A stretch of DNA of 64,000 nucleotides from JBMNGN01 sp050949865 (GCA_050949865.1 JBMNGN010000004.1:496001-560000); one strand, 5' to 3'. Numbered from the stretch's first letter, positions 36,956 through 46,179 are shown. The notes: generated from the letters alone by a model not told the origin. Translations and numbers: made by a program.

Positions 36956-37600
36956 TTGAGGATTTTCATAGATTCTGCTAATATTGAGGAAATAGCCGAA
37001 ATATATAGCTTGGGCTTTCTGGCAGGTGTTACAACTAACCCTACCCTGGTGGCTAAAGAAAAACGGGATTATCGTCAGGTTATTCAAGAGATTTGCAGGA
37101 TAGTTGACGGTCCGATAAGCGCGGAAGTTATTGGAATGGATTATAACTCCATGATGAGAGAGGCGAATGAACTGGCCTCGATTCATCCCAATGTAGTCAT
37201 TAAAATACCAATTACGGAAATTGGACTTAAGGTGATTCATGCCTTAAAAAATGCGGGTATATCAACTAATGCTACCCTGGTTTTTTCGGCAAACCAGGCT
37301 CTACTTGCGGCTAGAGCAGGTGCTGCATTTGTCAGCCCGTTTATAGGCAGGTTGGATGATTGCAGTAATGATGGGTTGTTGTTACTGCGGGATATATTGA
37401 CGGTTTTCAATCTCTCGGATGTTGGAACCAAGGTTATAGCTGCAAGTATCCGGCATCCATATCATGTACTCGAGTCTGCAAAAATGGGATCCCATATCGC
37501 TACTATTCCATATTCTATATTAAAACAAATGATAAAACATCCTTTAACCGATGCAGGGATTCAAAGGTTCTTGAATGATTGGAGAGAGGCTTTTCAATAA
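36956..37600 (+). CDS. tal: Transaldolase, short TalC/FSA type
   Basis: A 214-residue short transaldolase: MRIFIDSANIEEIAEI, GVTTNPTLVAKE, Schiff-base Lys83 in VVIKIPITEIGLKVI and ATLVFSANQALLAARAGAAF. It moves a dihydroxyacetone unit in the nonoxidative pentose phosphate pathway; closely related proteins act as fructose-6-phosphate aldolases, so either activity is possible. TTG start 36956; AAGGAGGGTAC lies before it. Confidence 0.9.
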   Translation: MRIFIDSANIEEIAEIYSLGFLAGVTTNPTLVAKEKRDYRQVIQEICRIVDGPISAEVIGMDYNSMMREANELASIHPNVVIKIPITEIGLKVIHALKNAGISTNATLVFSANQALLAARAGAAFVSPFIGRLDDCSNDGLLLLRDILTVFNLSDVGTKVIAASIRHPYHVLESAKMGSHIATIPYSILKQMIKHPLTDAGIQRFLNDWREAFQ

Positions 37601-37615
37601 ACTGGAGGGATATGT

Positions 37616-38602
37616 TTGGAGAGGGAATTGGCTCTTGAATTCGCAAGGGTTACTGAGGTTGCTGCCTTATCAGCGGCTAGATGGGTAGGGAAAGGAAACA
37701 AAGAAGCAGCAGATGATGCGGCCGTAACGGCTATGAGGTTAATGTTCGATACCGTATCGGTCAATGGAGTAGTGGTTATAGGGGAAGGAGAAATGGATGA
37801 AGCCCCAATGCTGTACATTGGGGAACGAGTTGGAATAGGGGTACCGCCAGAAGTGGATATCGCAGTAGATCCCCTGGAAGGGACAAACATAGTTGCCAAG
37901 GGATTGAATGGTGCCATTTCGGTACTGGCAGCAGCTCCTAGGGGGTCGTTGCTTCATGCCCCTGATATCTATATGGATAAAATAGCAGTGGGAGCAGAAT
38001 GTAAAGGGAGGGTTTTTCTTGATGCCCCGGTAAAGGAAAACCTGCGGGAGGTGGCCAAAGCTCTTGGCAAGTTAGTCAGTGAAGTTACGGTTGTCATACT
38101 CGATCGGCCCAGGCATCAGGAAATAATCGACCAGGTAAGGAGCGCTGGATCCCGTATAATACTAATCTCGGATGGTGACGTTTCACCGGGGGTAGCAGTT
38201 GCCTATGGTGATTCAGGGGTGGATATCTTAATGGGAATTGGTGGTGCTCCTGAAGGAGTAATTACTGCTGCCGCACTCAAATGTATGGGAGGGGACTTCC
38301 AAGCCCGCCTTTGCCCGGAAAACGACATAGAAAAAAAGAGATGTCTGGATATGGGAATAAGTGATATTAATAAGATATTTACTATTGAGGAATTAATAAA
38401 TTCTGATGATGTAATCTTTGCCGCCACAGGAATTACAGATTCTTTTTTACTCAAGGGAGTAAGGTATCTAAAACGGCGCGCAATAACCCAGACCCTGGTA
38501 ATGAGGAGTTTATCGGGTACTATAAGACATATCGAAGCCAACCATCACCTGGATAGAAAACCGCTTTTTAAAGATAAGAAAATAAATTTTGTCATCAATT
38601 AG
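37616..38602 (+). CDS. glpX: Class II fructose-1,6-bisphosphatase GlpX
   Basis: A 328-residue GlpX: AALSAARWVGKGNKEAADDA, metal-binding GEGEMDEAPMLYIGE, AVDPLEGTNIVAKG and DGDVSPGVAVAYG with GVDILMGIGGAPEGVI. It removes the C1 phosphate of fructose-1,6-bisphosphate in gluconeogenesis. TTG start 37616 with GGAGGGATA upstream; it lies 15 bp after tal, probably in one operon with fba. Confidence 0.95.
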   Translation: MERELALEFARVTEVAALSAARWVGKGNKEAADDAAVTAMRLMFDTVSVNGVVVIGEGEMDEAPMLYIGERVGIGVPPEVDIAVDPLEGTNIVAKGLNGAISVLAAAPRGSLLHAPDIYMDKIAVGAECKGRVFLDAPVKENLREVAKALGKLVSEVTVVILDRPRHQEIIDQVRSAGSRIILISDGDVSPGVAVAYGDSGVDILMGIGGAPEGVITAAALKCMGGDFQARLCPENDIEKKRCLDMGISDINKIFTIEELINSDDVIFAATGITDSFLLKGVRYLKRRAITQTLVMRSLSGTIRHIEANHHLDRKPLFKDKKINFVIN

Positions 38603-38643
38603 TGTAAATTGTTTTTGATTGCGAGACTAAAAAATTAATATGC

Positions 38644-38652
38644 TGGTATAAT
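38644..38652 (+). promoter_or_regulatory. Extended -10 promoter upstream of rho
   Basis: TGG-TATAAT is a perfect -10 hexamer with the extended TG motif; no good -35 sits 17 bp upstream. The transcript would have a leader of about 175 nt before rho, in line with the long leaders through which rho genes are autoregulated in other bacteria (inference). Confidence 0.6.
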
Positions 38653-38833
38653 AAATATGTAAAAACAGATTTAAAGATCCCCATGAGGCCTACCATCTAT
38701 AGTTCTTCAGTCAGTATAAATCTATCTTTTTTTAAAGGTGGAGTATATTTCCCTTTGGAATTTTACGGCATCAAAATAGTCTAAGAGTTATTAAAAACCT
38801 GGGAAAATTTTTAATTTCGGAAAGGAGCATTAA

Positions 38834-40111
38834 ATGAATATCTCAGAGTTAGAAAATAAAACTATGCTCGAACTTTATCAAATCGCCAGGGAAAACAACC
38901 TTGCGGGGTATTCCAAGCTGAGAAAAAAAGAACTTATATTCGAGATAACCAAAGCACTTACCAAATCGGATGAGTTATTGCAGGCCCAAGGGGTATTGGA
39001 GATTATGCCTGATGGCTATGGCTTTTTGAGGCCTTTTGCTTACCTGCCTAGCCAGGAAGATATATATGTATCTCCATCCCAGATCCGGAAGTTTGAACTG
39101 AGAACCGGGGACCGGGTTAGTGGACAGGTTAGATCCCCTAAAGATAATGAACGGTTCTTTGCTCTGCTGAAAGTAGAGTCTGTAAACGGCTTCTTACCAG
39201 AGGATGCGGTTAAAAGGATTCATTTTGATGCCTTAACCCCCCTTCATCCTACCCACCGGCTTACCCTGGAGACAAAATCCCATGAGCTTTCAACCCGGAT
39301 TATTGATTTGGTAGCCCCTATAGGTAAAGGACAACGTGGTCTTATAGTAGCTCCCCCCAAGGCGGGGAAAACCATCCTTTTGCAAAAAATAGCCCAGGGA
39401 ATAACTCAAAACCATTCGGAGGTGGAGGTTATCATCCTGCTGGTTGATGAAAGGCCGGAGGAGGTAACTGAAATGCAGCGGTCTACGAAAGCTGAAGTGG
39501 TGGCTTCAACCTTTGACGAGCCTCCGGAAAACCATGTGAAGGTTACGGACATGGTCCTGGAAAGGGCCAAGCGGTTGGTGGAGCATAAAAAAGATGTGGT
39601 AATTCTTATGGATAGTGTTACCCGCCTGGCCAGGGCTCATAACCTGGTAGTTCCCCCCAGCGGCCGGACCTTGTCAGGAGGAATTGATCCGGCTTCCCTC
39701 GACAAGCCTAAAAGATTCTTCGGAGCAGCTAGAAATGTGGAAGAAGGCGGAAGCCTTACTATTATTGCCACCGCCCTTGTAGAGACCGGTTCTCGGATGG
39801 ATGAGGTTATCTTTGAAGAATTTAAAGGCCGGGGTAATATGGAATTGGTCCTGGATCGTAAATTGGCTGAAAGAAGATTGTTCCCGGCCATTGATCTAAA
39901 GCGTTCCGGAACCAGGAAAGAGGAACTGCTGTTAAGTGAGGAAGAAATGGAACTCATCTGGAACATACGCCGTACCTTTAATGATTTTAATCAAATTGAA
40001 ACTATGCAGGTGATTATCGATACCATGAAAAAAACCAGCTCTAATAAGGATTTGGTAAGGGCTGCGCCGGTTGTTTTCGGTAAGAAAGATTATGTTCGAA
40101 ATGCCTATTAA
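38834..40111 (+). CDS. rho: Transcription termination factor Rho
   Basis: A 425-residue Rho. N-terminal helix bundle (SELENKTMLELYQIARENN), RNA-binding cold-shock-like domain with GVLEIMPDGYGFLRP, then the RecA-like motor: P-loop APPKAGKTILLQ, LLVDERPEEVTEM, VVILMDSVTRLARAHN, and the Q/R loops at GRTLSGGIDP and KRFFGAARNVEEGGSLTI. All family motors are intact and length is normal. Confidence 0.97.
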   Translation: MNISELENKTMLELYQIARENNLAGYSKLRKKELIFEITKALTKSDELLQAQGVLEIMPDGYGFLRPFAYLPSQEDIYVSPSQIRKFELRTGDRVSGQVRSPKDNERFFALLKVESVNGFLPEDAVKRIHFDALTPLHPTHRLTLETKSHELSTRIIDLVAPIGKGQRGLIVAPPKAGKTILLQKIAQGITQNHSEVEVIILLVDERPEEVTEMQRSTKAEVVASTFDEPPENHVKVTDMVLERAKRLVEHKKDVVILMDSVTRLARAHNLVVPPSGRTLSGGIDPASLDKPKRFFGAARNVEEGGSLTIIATALVETGSRMDEVIFEEFKGRGNMELVLDRKLAERRLFPAIDLKRSGTRKEELLLSEEEMELIWNIRRTFNDFNQIETMQVIIDTMKKTSSNKDLVRAAPVVFGKKDYVRNAY

Positions 40112-40199
40112 TAACAAAATATGAATAAACACCTTTTTCTTCGGCAAGAATAAAGGGCAGTAGACTCTTTATCTTCTTGTTGGAAATTGAGGTGATAAA

Positions 40200-41060
40200 A
40201 TGAAACTCAGATTCATCAGCATATTAGTTATTTCGATCATATTGATAACCGGCTATAATCCTGTTCCTGCCTGGGCTGGATTGAGTGAGGGGAGCTTTGT
40301 TCCCAGCTGTAATCTTCAGAGTGTCACGGTAGATAGCAGAATATTAGTCTACCAGGTTAAACCAGGGGATACCCTGTGGCACCTGTCCAGGGCGTACAAT
40401 GTAGATCTGGATACCATATGTGCCATTAATAATCTGGATGAAAAGAGCATTCTAGCCATAGGTCAGACCTTAAGGCTGCCCTATAACAGGGCACGAATCC
40501 ACATCATATCCAAGGGCGAAACCCTGTGGGATATAGCTGCCAAGTATGATGTGAGCCTCAGCGACCTCATAAGACTAAACTCCAATGTGGATCCCAAGAG
40601 ACTGCAAATCGGAGGACAGCTGCAAATCCCAGGCAGCACCATGGTAGCGGTATATAAACAAGAACCATCCCGTTCAGCTCTCGCACCATTTAACTACTTT
40701 ATCTGGCCATTAATTGGAACCATTACCTCCAATTATGGCTGGAGAAAATCAGGATTTCATCATGGTCTGGATATTGCAGGAAGCATTGGAGACACCATTC
40801 GGGCTGCAGCCGCGGGAGAAGTATCCTTTTCGGGGTTTAAAGCAGTTTATGGTCGCACTATTGTTATTGACCATCCTGATGGAAAACAAAGCCTGTATGC
40901 TCACTTGCAACGCAGCTATGTGAGGGAAGGGGATCTGGTATCAAGAGGACAAAACATAGGCACGGTAGGAATAACCGGCAACACTACCGGTCCGCATCTC
41001 CATTTTGAAATAAAGGTAAATGGAAAAGCCCAGAACCCATTAAACTTTTTAAACAATTAG
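40200..41060 (+). CDS. Secreted M23 metallopeptidase with two LysM domains
   Basis: A 286-residue exported protein: signal peptide (residues 1-26, ending VPAWA), two LysM repeats (VYQVKPGDTLWHLSRAYNVD and HIISKGETLWDIAAKYDVS), and a C-terminal M23 domain with GFHHGLDIAG (HxxxD zinc motif) and GPHLHFEIKVNG (HxH). It should cut peptidoglycan cross-bridges in the wall, and may act in growth or sporulation. A terminator follows at 41145. Confidence 0.93.
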   Translation: MKLRFISILVISIILITGYNPVPAWAGLSEGSFVPSCNLQSVTVDSRILVYQVKPGDTLWHLSRAYNVDLDTICAINNLDEKSILAIGQTLRLPYNRARIHIISKGETLWDIAAKYDVSLSDLIRLNSNVDPKRLQIGGQLQIPGSTMVAVYKQEPSRSALAPFNYFIWPLIGTITSNYGWRKSGFHHGLDIAGSIGDTIRAAAAGEVSFSGFKAVYGRTIVIDHPDGKQSLYAHLQRSYVREGDLVSRGQNIGTVGITGNTTGPHLHFEIKVNGKAQNPLNFLNN

Positions 41061-41078
41061 TTAAGCTAAAAGGCCAAA

Positions 41079-41106
41079 GGAAGGAGAGCAATTATGCTTT
41101 CCTTCC
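41079..41106 (+). other. Long hairpin after the LysM-M23 gene
   Basis: GGAAGGAGAGCA (41079-41090) pairs with TGCTTTCCTTCC (41095-41106) around ATTA: a 12-bp stem with one G-T pair. No T-run follows, so it may protect the 3' end or serve with the terminator at 41145. Confidence 0.5.
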
Positions 41107-41144
41107 TTCACCCTGGAATTATTGCGAAAATAGGCCGGTACCAA

Positions 41145-41165
41145 CCCCAAAAGGGGCTTTTTTAA
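41145..41165 (+). terminator. Rho-independent terminator before the radical SAM gene
   Basis: CCCC (41145-41148), AAAA loop, GGGG (41153-41156), then C and eight T residues (41158-41165). The stem is short but GC only, and the T-run is good. Confidence 0.65.
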
Positions 41166-41212
41166 TGGACTTTTTTGTTATAGGCTAAAGGAAACGGAAT
41201 AGAGGTTTAAAT

Positions 41213-42475
41213 ATGTTCCTTACTTTATACAGCAACCAAAAAGGCCAAATACTTGAACATCCTGAATTTGAAATGCTGGGCCGTTCGGGAAACCAGTGGG
41301 TAGTTCCTGACAGGTATAATATGATCCCTCTGCCTAAAGGGGCAGCATTGGTTTCACTCCCCAACCAGATCCCAGTAGGGATAGCCAATGGCAGTCTGAA
41401 AGGGTTAGACTCAGATCCGCTTCACCCGGGTAGACAGGTTAATGCAGTAGCTGCTTTGCTTCCGCAGGGTTTTACCAGAACCCTGCTCCCTTCCGGAGTG
41501 AATATCAAGCCGGATCAGGTGCTCCCCTTATACGGCTATGCAGCAATAGGCTTAAAGGGTGACCAGATATATGTAGCAGCCATTAAGACTGATAAACACC
41601 ATAAATGGCATCCAGCTCATTATAATACCAATCGCTTGCCGGTAAGGATCAATAAAATGGTGAAAAAATATCCGGAAAACCGGATCCTTAAGCAGTTGGT
41701 CCATTGTTCCCTGGAATATGGTTGTTATACGGCTCAGAACCTGTTTTACCAGCGCTGGGAGGCCGGTATTCCCACATCGAATGTCTGTAATGCCAGCTGC
41801 ATAGGTTGTATATCCCAAAGCCATCACCCCTCTTTAAACTCACCTCAGAACCGGCTGACTATCAAGCCGGAATTAAAAGAAATAGTTGAATTGGGTATTG
41901 AGCATTTAAATAAGGCTAATGATGGTATAATTAGTTTTGGGCAGGGATGTGAAGGGGAACCTTCATTAAACGATGGGTTATTGGCCCAGGCAATCAGGCA
42001 AATACGAGATGAGACTGGGAAGGGTACTATTAATATCAATACGAATGCTGGATATAGCCATGGTATTAAGCAATTGTGCCGGGCTGGATTAGATACCATG
42101 AGGGTAACGGTTTTTTCCTTTAACCGGCAAAATTACCGCAGATATCATAACCCCAGGGGTTATGATCTGTCAGATGTAATTAAGTCAATAGTATATGCCC
42201 GGGAATCAAATACCAGGGTAGACCTAAACCTTTTAACCTTTCCCGGCTTCACTGATCGAGAGGAAGAAATCGACTATTTGTTTGATTTTTTATCCCATCA
42301 TCCCTGGATCCATATGATCCAGTTTAGAAATCTCAATATTGATCCGGATTTTTTCGTTAAGCACTTCAACAGCGATAATAGCGGCATTGGGATTGACCGC
42401 CTTATATCTTTAATACAAAAGGAATTCCCGAACACTAAGATCGGTTCATATACTCATCCGGTCAAGAAAGGTTAA
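41213..42475 (+). CDS. Radical SAM protein of unknown function
   Basis: A 420-residue protein. The first 165 residues form an unrecognised domain. The SAM-binding 4Fe-4S cluster motif CNASCIGC (CxxxCxxC) is in NVCNASCIGCISQS, followed by the GQGCEGEPSLN loop typical for radical SAM barrels and NTNAGYSHGIKQLCRAGLDT with MRVTVFS. No SPASM-type extra cysteine cluster was seen. The substrate is unknown; neighbours (YhaM-like, rpmE) give no clue. Confidence 0.85.
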   Translation: MFLTLYSNQKGQILEHPEFEMLGRSGNQWVVPDRYNMIPLPKGAALVSLPNQIPVGIANGSLKGLDSDPLHPGRQVNAVAALLPQGFTRTLLPSGVNIKPDQVLPLYGYAAIGLKGDQIYVAAIKTDKHHKWHPAHYNTNRLPVRINKMVKKYPENRILKQLVHCSLEYGCYTAQNLFYQRWEAGIPTSNVCNASCIGCISQSHHPSLNSPQNRLTIKPELKEIVELGIEHLNKANDGIISFGQGCEGEPSLNDGLLAQAIRQIRDETGKGTININTNAGYSHGIKQLCRAGLDTMRVTVFSFNRQNYRRYHNPRGYDLSDVIKSIVYARESNTRVDLNLLTFPGFTDREEEIDYLFDFLSHHPWIHMIQFRNLNIDPDFFVKHFNSDNSGIGIDRLISLIQKEFPNTKIGSYTHPVKKG

Positions 42476-42501
42476 CCTTTTAAACAATGGGGGAGGAAAC
42501 C

Positions 42502-43467
42502 ATGGAGAGAAAAGGTCCATATCTGGTTAAAGAGTTGAAGGCTATGCAGCCTGGGGTTCAAATATGGGGTAAGTATTTGATCCTAGAGAAAGTGCAGCGT
42601 AAAATCAAAGATGGCAGAGAGGTTATCAACCTGAAGGTTTGTGATTCAACTGGGGATATTGATGCGGTAATATGGGATAATTGTCCTATTAGCGGTAATT
42701 TACAAACTGGTTTAGTTGTTGGGGTACTTGGAGATTTAGGCTCTTACAACAATCGGCTCCAGATAACCGCCAAGAGAGTGAAAATTCTGGAAGAAAACCC
42801 GGCTGAGTATATTAAAAAACCGGATTTGGATATTGAGAAATTATGGTTTAAGCTAAATCAATTAATAGAATCCGTAAGGGATGCTTACATGAAAGAACTA
42901 TTGACCCGGATATTCAGCGGATTAAATAACCAGTTTGGTTATGCCCCGGCGGCCAAGAAAATACACCACAATTATGCCGGGGGCCTTTTGGAACATACCA
43001 TTGCAGTAGCCAACCTGCTGGATAAAACTGCCGAATTGTATCCCGATACCAACCGGGATTTGATCATTACCGGTGGGTTATTGCATGATATAGGGAAGGT
43101 AGCAGAATATGAGATAAAATTAGTACCTGAATACACGGTTGAGGGCAGGTTGCTGGGACATATTATGCTGGGTGCCGAAATAGTCGGCAGGCATATTGAG
43201 CAGATGAAGAAAGACGGAGTAGATTTTCCGCCTAAGCTGGAGTGGATGATCAAGCATATGATTTTAAGCCATCACGGCTCACTGGAGTATGGATCGCCCG
43301 TAACACCCGCATTTCCTGAAGCCTTTTTACTGCATATCATGGACAATCTGGATGCCCGCATGTTTGTATTCAAAGAAAAAATAGCTGAGTATAGCGGTGA
43401 GGATGAGCTGTTCAGTTATGACAGCCTGTTTCATCAGTATTTCTTCAAATACCGTTATGGGGAATGA
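42502..43467 (+). CDS. YhaM-like 3'-5' exoribonuclease (OB-HD)
   Basis: A 321-residue protein with an N-terminal OB-fold nucleic-acid-binding domain (REVINLKVCDSTGDIDAVIWD, about residues 35-95) and a C-terminal HD phosphohydrolase domain (HHNYAGGLLEHTIAVAN, TGGLLHDIGKVAEYE, MILSHHGSLEYGSP). This is the YhaM/CBF1 architecture, which degrades RNA or ssDNA 3' to 5'. ATG 42502 is used because the upstream ATG 42487 itself overlaps the GGGGGAGG ribosome site. Its stop codon lies inside the first copy of a 30-bp repeat. Confidence 0.88.
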   Translation: MERKGPYLVKELKAMQPGVQIWGKYLILEKVQRKIKDGREVINLKVCDSTGDIDAVIWDNCPISGNLQTGLVVGVLGDLGSYNNRLQITAKRVKILEENPAEYIKKPDLDIEKLWFKLNQLIESVRDAYMKELLTRIFSGLNNQFGYAPAAKKIHHNYAGGLLEHTIAVANLLDKTAELYPDTNRDLIITGGLLHDIGKVAEYEIKLVPEYTVEGRLLGHIMLGAEIVGRHIEQMKKDGVDFPPKLEWMIKHMILSHHGSLEYGSPVTPAFPEAFLLHIMDNLDARMFVFKEKIAEYSGEDELFSYDSLFHQYFFKYRYGE

Positions 43468-43491
43468 ATCTTAAGTAACGACTAGGATAAG
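43462..43491 (+). repeat. 30-bp direct repeat, copy 1
   Basis: Begins GAATGAATCTTAAG and ends ACTAGGATAAG; identical over 30 bases to 43528-43557. This copy includes the TGA stop of the YhaM-like gene (43465-43467). Confidence 0.95.
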
Positions 43492-43923
43492 AAAGGTAGA
43501 GTCCTTCAAGCGGTGGTTTAAAATCCCGAATGAATCTTAAGTAACGACTAGGATAAGGGCTTAACCCCCGGCTCATATCCGGCTTTTCTTCATTGGATAA
43601 CGTTTTTTGCAGTATATCAATAATTAGTGGTACTTGGATTGAACCCTATCTGATTTTTGGGCTTTATCCCGGGTGTTATTAGAGCGGCAGAAGTCGGAAC
43701 AAACCTGTTTTACAAGCCGGACCTTTTCCAAGAGCCTGGCTTTAAGGCAATTACCACGATATCCATGCCTTACCAGCTCTAGGCTAGTATTCGGCAAATA
43801 TAGATGTGCGGCTCGTTTTGGTCCTTGTGTTTTAATTATTTTATTGATATAATTTTTTTTGCAGTTCATTTTGGGATAGGATAGTTCGCCGGATTAAGAT
43901 AAACAGGGAGAAGGTGAGAAACA
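43468..43923. other. Intergenic region between the YhaM-like gene and rpmE (456 bp)
   Basis: The left 90 bp hold the two 30-bp repeats. The rest (43560-43920) has a weak minus-strand frame at 43624-43869 (81 codons, Lys/Arg-rich with several cysteines) without a ribosome site, and a short CCGGCT...CCGGCT duplication at 43569-43587. No convincing gene was found; it must contain the rpmE promoter. Confidence 0.5.
43528..43557 (+). repeat. 30-bp direct repeat, copy 2
   Basis: Exact copy of 43462-43491, separated from it by 36 bp of unrelated sequence (period 66). It has no internal palindrome. Confidence 0.95.
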
Positions 43924-44127
43924 TTGAAGGAAAAAATACACCCTAAATATGTACGTGCCATTGCCCGGTGTGCCTGTGGCAATGAATTTGAAGTAGGTTC
44001 AACTAAAGAAACTTTAAGGGTTGAGATCTGTTCCAAATGCCATCCCTTCTATACCGGAAACAAAGCTCGGGTAATAGATACTACCGGAAGGGTAGATAGA
44101 TTTAAGAAGAAATACGGTTTGCAATAG
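43924..44127 (+). CDS. rpmE: 50S ribosomal protein L31, zinc-binding type
   Basis: A 67-residue L31 with all four zinc cysteines (C16, C18, C36, C39, in RCACGNEF and EICSKCHPFYTG), so the C+ zinc form. TTG start at 43924 with GGGAGAAGGTGAG upstream. Position after rho-proximal genes and before prfA matches Bacillus. A strong terminator follows immediately. Confidence 0.96.
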   Translation: MKEKIHPKYVRAIARCACGNEFEVGSTKETLRVEICSKCHPFYTGNKARVIDTTGRVDRFKKKYGLQ

Positions 44128-44132
44128 TACCC

Positions 44133-44161
44133 AGCAGGGCATTGGTCTCTGCTTTTTTTTT
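44133..44161 (+). terminator. Rho-independent terminator after rpmE
   Basis: AGCAGGG (44133-44139) pairs with CTCTGCT (44147-44153, one G-T pair) around a 7-base loop and runs into nine T residues (44153-44161). Confidence 0.88.
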
Positions 44162-44192
44162 AGAGATGGGGTCTAAGTGAAAAGGTGGTAAA

Positions 44193-45095
44193 ATGAAAAA
44201 GTCTGTCCAATACGGTGGTATGGCAGTTATTGAAGGGGTAATGATGCGCGGGCCGAAGCATACTGCAGTTGCGGTTAGGAAACCCAATGGAAGCATTGAG
44301 GTGGAAACTGAACCGGTTAGCAGTGTTGCCTCCCGATACCCTTTCTTAAAATACCCCTTTATTAGAGGAACTTATGTATTAATTGATTCCATGGTAGTCG
44401 GAATCCGAATGTTAAATAAGTCCGCTAATATGTCTTTGGGTGAGGAAGAAGAGGAGTTGAGTTCCCGGGAGATATTATTGACTGGGCTGGTGTCTTTTTT
44501 GCTAGCCGTGATACTGTTTATAGTATTGCCAACGGCAGTGGTCCATTTTACCAGTCAGTACTTGGGGGGTATATTTTTACAGAATCTAATTGAAGGATTG
44601 GTCAGGGTTGGCGTCTTTCTGCTTTATATCTATTTTATATCCAGGATAGAGGAAATCGATCGGGTTTTTATGTATCATGGTGCGGAACATAAATCTATCT
44701 GGACCTTGGAAGCGGGGGAGGAGTTAAATGTGGCAAATGCCAGAAAACATACCACTCTTCATCCCCGGTGTGGGACCAGTTTTTTGTTGATAGTAATGCT
44801 GATATCTATTTTTGTGTTTACCCTGCTGGGGGACGGTAGCTTGTGGTACCGTATTTGGTCAAGACTAGCAGTTTTGCCGATTATTGCAGGTATTGGATAT
44901 GAATTTATCAAAATCTCAGGTCAATACTATTCCAAGCCGCTTATCCGTTACCTTATCTCCCCCGGTTTATGGCTGCAAAAGCTGACTACCCGGGAACCCG
45001 ATGATAGCCAGCTAGAAGTAGCTATTACTGCTTTGAAAGCAGTTAGGGAAACGGATACGGACACCAGCAAAAAGAGCTGTCTGGCTATAAATTAA
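44193..45095 (+). CDS. DUF1385 membrane protein
   Basis: A 300-residue protein of the DUF1385 family: MKKSVQYGGMAVIEGVMMRG, YPFIRGTYVLIDSMVVGI, several membrane helices (about residues 100-120, 135-155, 195-215) and the conserved metal-like motif MYHGAEHKSIWTLEAG with HTTLHPRCGTSF. These proteins often stand before prfA in Firmicutes; the function is unknown. The conserved His/Glu/Cys residues on the cytoplasmic side suggest an enzyme or metal site (inference). Confidence 0.88.
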   Translation: MKKSVQYGGMAVIEGVMMRGPKHTAVAVRKPNGSIEVETEPVSSVASRYPFLKYPFIRGTYVLIDSMVVGIRMLNKSANMSLGEEEEELSSREILLTGLVSFLLAVILFIVLPTAVVHFTSQYLGGIFLQNLIEGLVRVGVFLLYIYFISRIEEIDRVFMYHGAEHKSIWTLEAGEELNVANARKHTTLHPRCGTSFLLIVMLISIFVFTLLGDGSLWYRIWSRLAVLPIIAGIGYEFIKISGQYYSKPLIRYLISPGLWLQKLTTREPDDSQLEVAITALKAVRETDTDTSKKSCLAIN

Positions 45096-45111
45096 TGATG
45101 GAGGTTTTGTC

Positions 45112-46179
45112 ATGCTGAAAAAGCTTGATAGCTTGGAAGAAAAGTATGATGAATTAACCGAGCTTTTAAGCAGGCCTGAGGTAATCCTGGATCAGGCTAA
45201 ATACCAACGTTATGCCAAATCACACTCTGATTTAAGTGAGATTGTTGAGAAATATCGGGAGTATAAAAATGTCCTGCAACAGTTGGCTGATACTAAGAGC
45301 ATGTTAGAGGAAAACCAGGAAGAAGACTTTAAGCAGATGCTGCTGGAGGAGATACAAACCCTTCAGGAGAAAAAGACAACCATTGAAGGCCAATTGCAGG
45401 TTCTTCTGCTGCCTAAGGATCCCAATGATGAAAAAAGCGTCATTATGGAAATAAGGGCTGGTACCGGCGGCGAAGAAGCGGCTCTATTTGCCGGGGACCT
45501 TTTCCGCATGTATTCCAGGTATGCCGAGGAACAGGGCTGGAGAATAGAAGTAATGGATTCGCATTTTACCGATATAGGTGGAATTAAGGAAATTATATTC
45601 GTGGTTGACGGACCGGGAGTTTACAGCAAACTAAAATATGAATCGGGAGTTCACAGGGTCCAGCGCATTCCAACTACAGAATCAGGTGGGCGCATCCATA
45701 CATCGGCAGCAACGGTTGCCGTGCTCCCCGAAGCTGAGGAAGTTGAGGTTTCAATTGACCCCAATGACATAAGGATAGATGTTTACTGTTCCAGTGGCCC
45801 GGGGGGACAGTCGGTTAATACTACTCAGTCAGCAGTCAGGATTACTCACCTGCCGACAGGACTGGTTGTGACTTGCCAGGATGAAAAATCCCAGCATAAG
45901 AATAAGGCTAAAGCATTGCGGGTTTTGCGAGCCCGCTTAAAGGAAATAATCGAGGAAGAAAAGGATGCCGAGCAGGCTGATGCCAGAAAGAGCCAGGTCG
46001 GAAGCGGAGACCGCAGTGAACGCATAAGAACCTACAACTTTCCCCAGGGGCGGGTTAGCGATCACCGGATAAACCTAACTTTGCACAAACTGGATTTGAT
46101 TATGGATGGTCAGTTGGATGAGATAATCACTGCTCTCATAGAGCATGACCAGGCAGAACGCCTTAAAAAGGTGGAGTAA
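45112..46179 (+). CDS. prfA: Peptide chain release factor 1
   Basis: A 355-residue RF1 of normal length: GTGGEEAALFAGDLFRMY, SGVHRVQRIPTTES, and the catalytic GGQ in SSGPGGQSVNTTQSAVRIT. It terminates translation at UAA and UAG. prfA ends at 46179 and prmC, its methylase, begins at the next base. Confidence 0.97.
   Translation: MLKKLDSLEEKYDELTELLSRPEVILDQAKYQRYAKSHSDLSEIVEKYREYKNVLQQLADTKSMLEENQEEDFKQMLLEEIQTLQEKKTTIEGQLQVLLLPKDPNDEKSVIMEIRAGTGGEEAALFAGDLFRMYSRYAEEQGWRIEVMDSHFTDIGGIKEIIFVVDGPGVYSKLKYESGVHRVQRIPTTESGGRIHTSAATVAVLPEAEEVEVSIDPNDIRIDVYCSSGPGGQSVNTTQSAVRITHLPTGLVVTCQDEKSQHKNKAKALRVLRARLKEIIEEEKDAEQADARKSQVGSGDRSERIRTYNFPQGRVSDHRINLTLHKLDLIMDGQLDEIITALIEHDQAERLKKVE

Noticed and set aside
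43462..43557. CRISPR array of two repeats and one spacer
   Set aside because: The 30/36 geometry fits, but only two copies exist, one overlaps a stop codon, the repeat has no typical end or stem, and no cas gene is in the window. Reported as a direct repeat only.
43624..43869. Minus-strand frame of 81 codons with several cysteines
   Set aside because: No ribosome-binding site, no recognised domain and unusual composition compared with neighbours. Left as a possible but unsupported frame.
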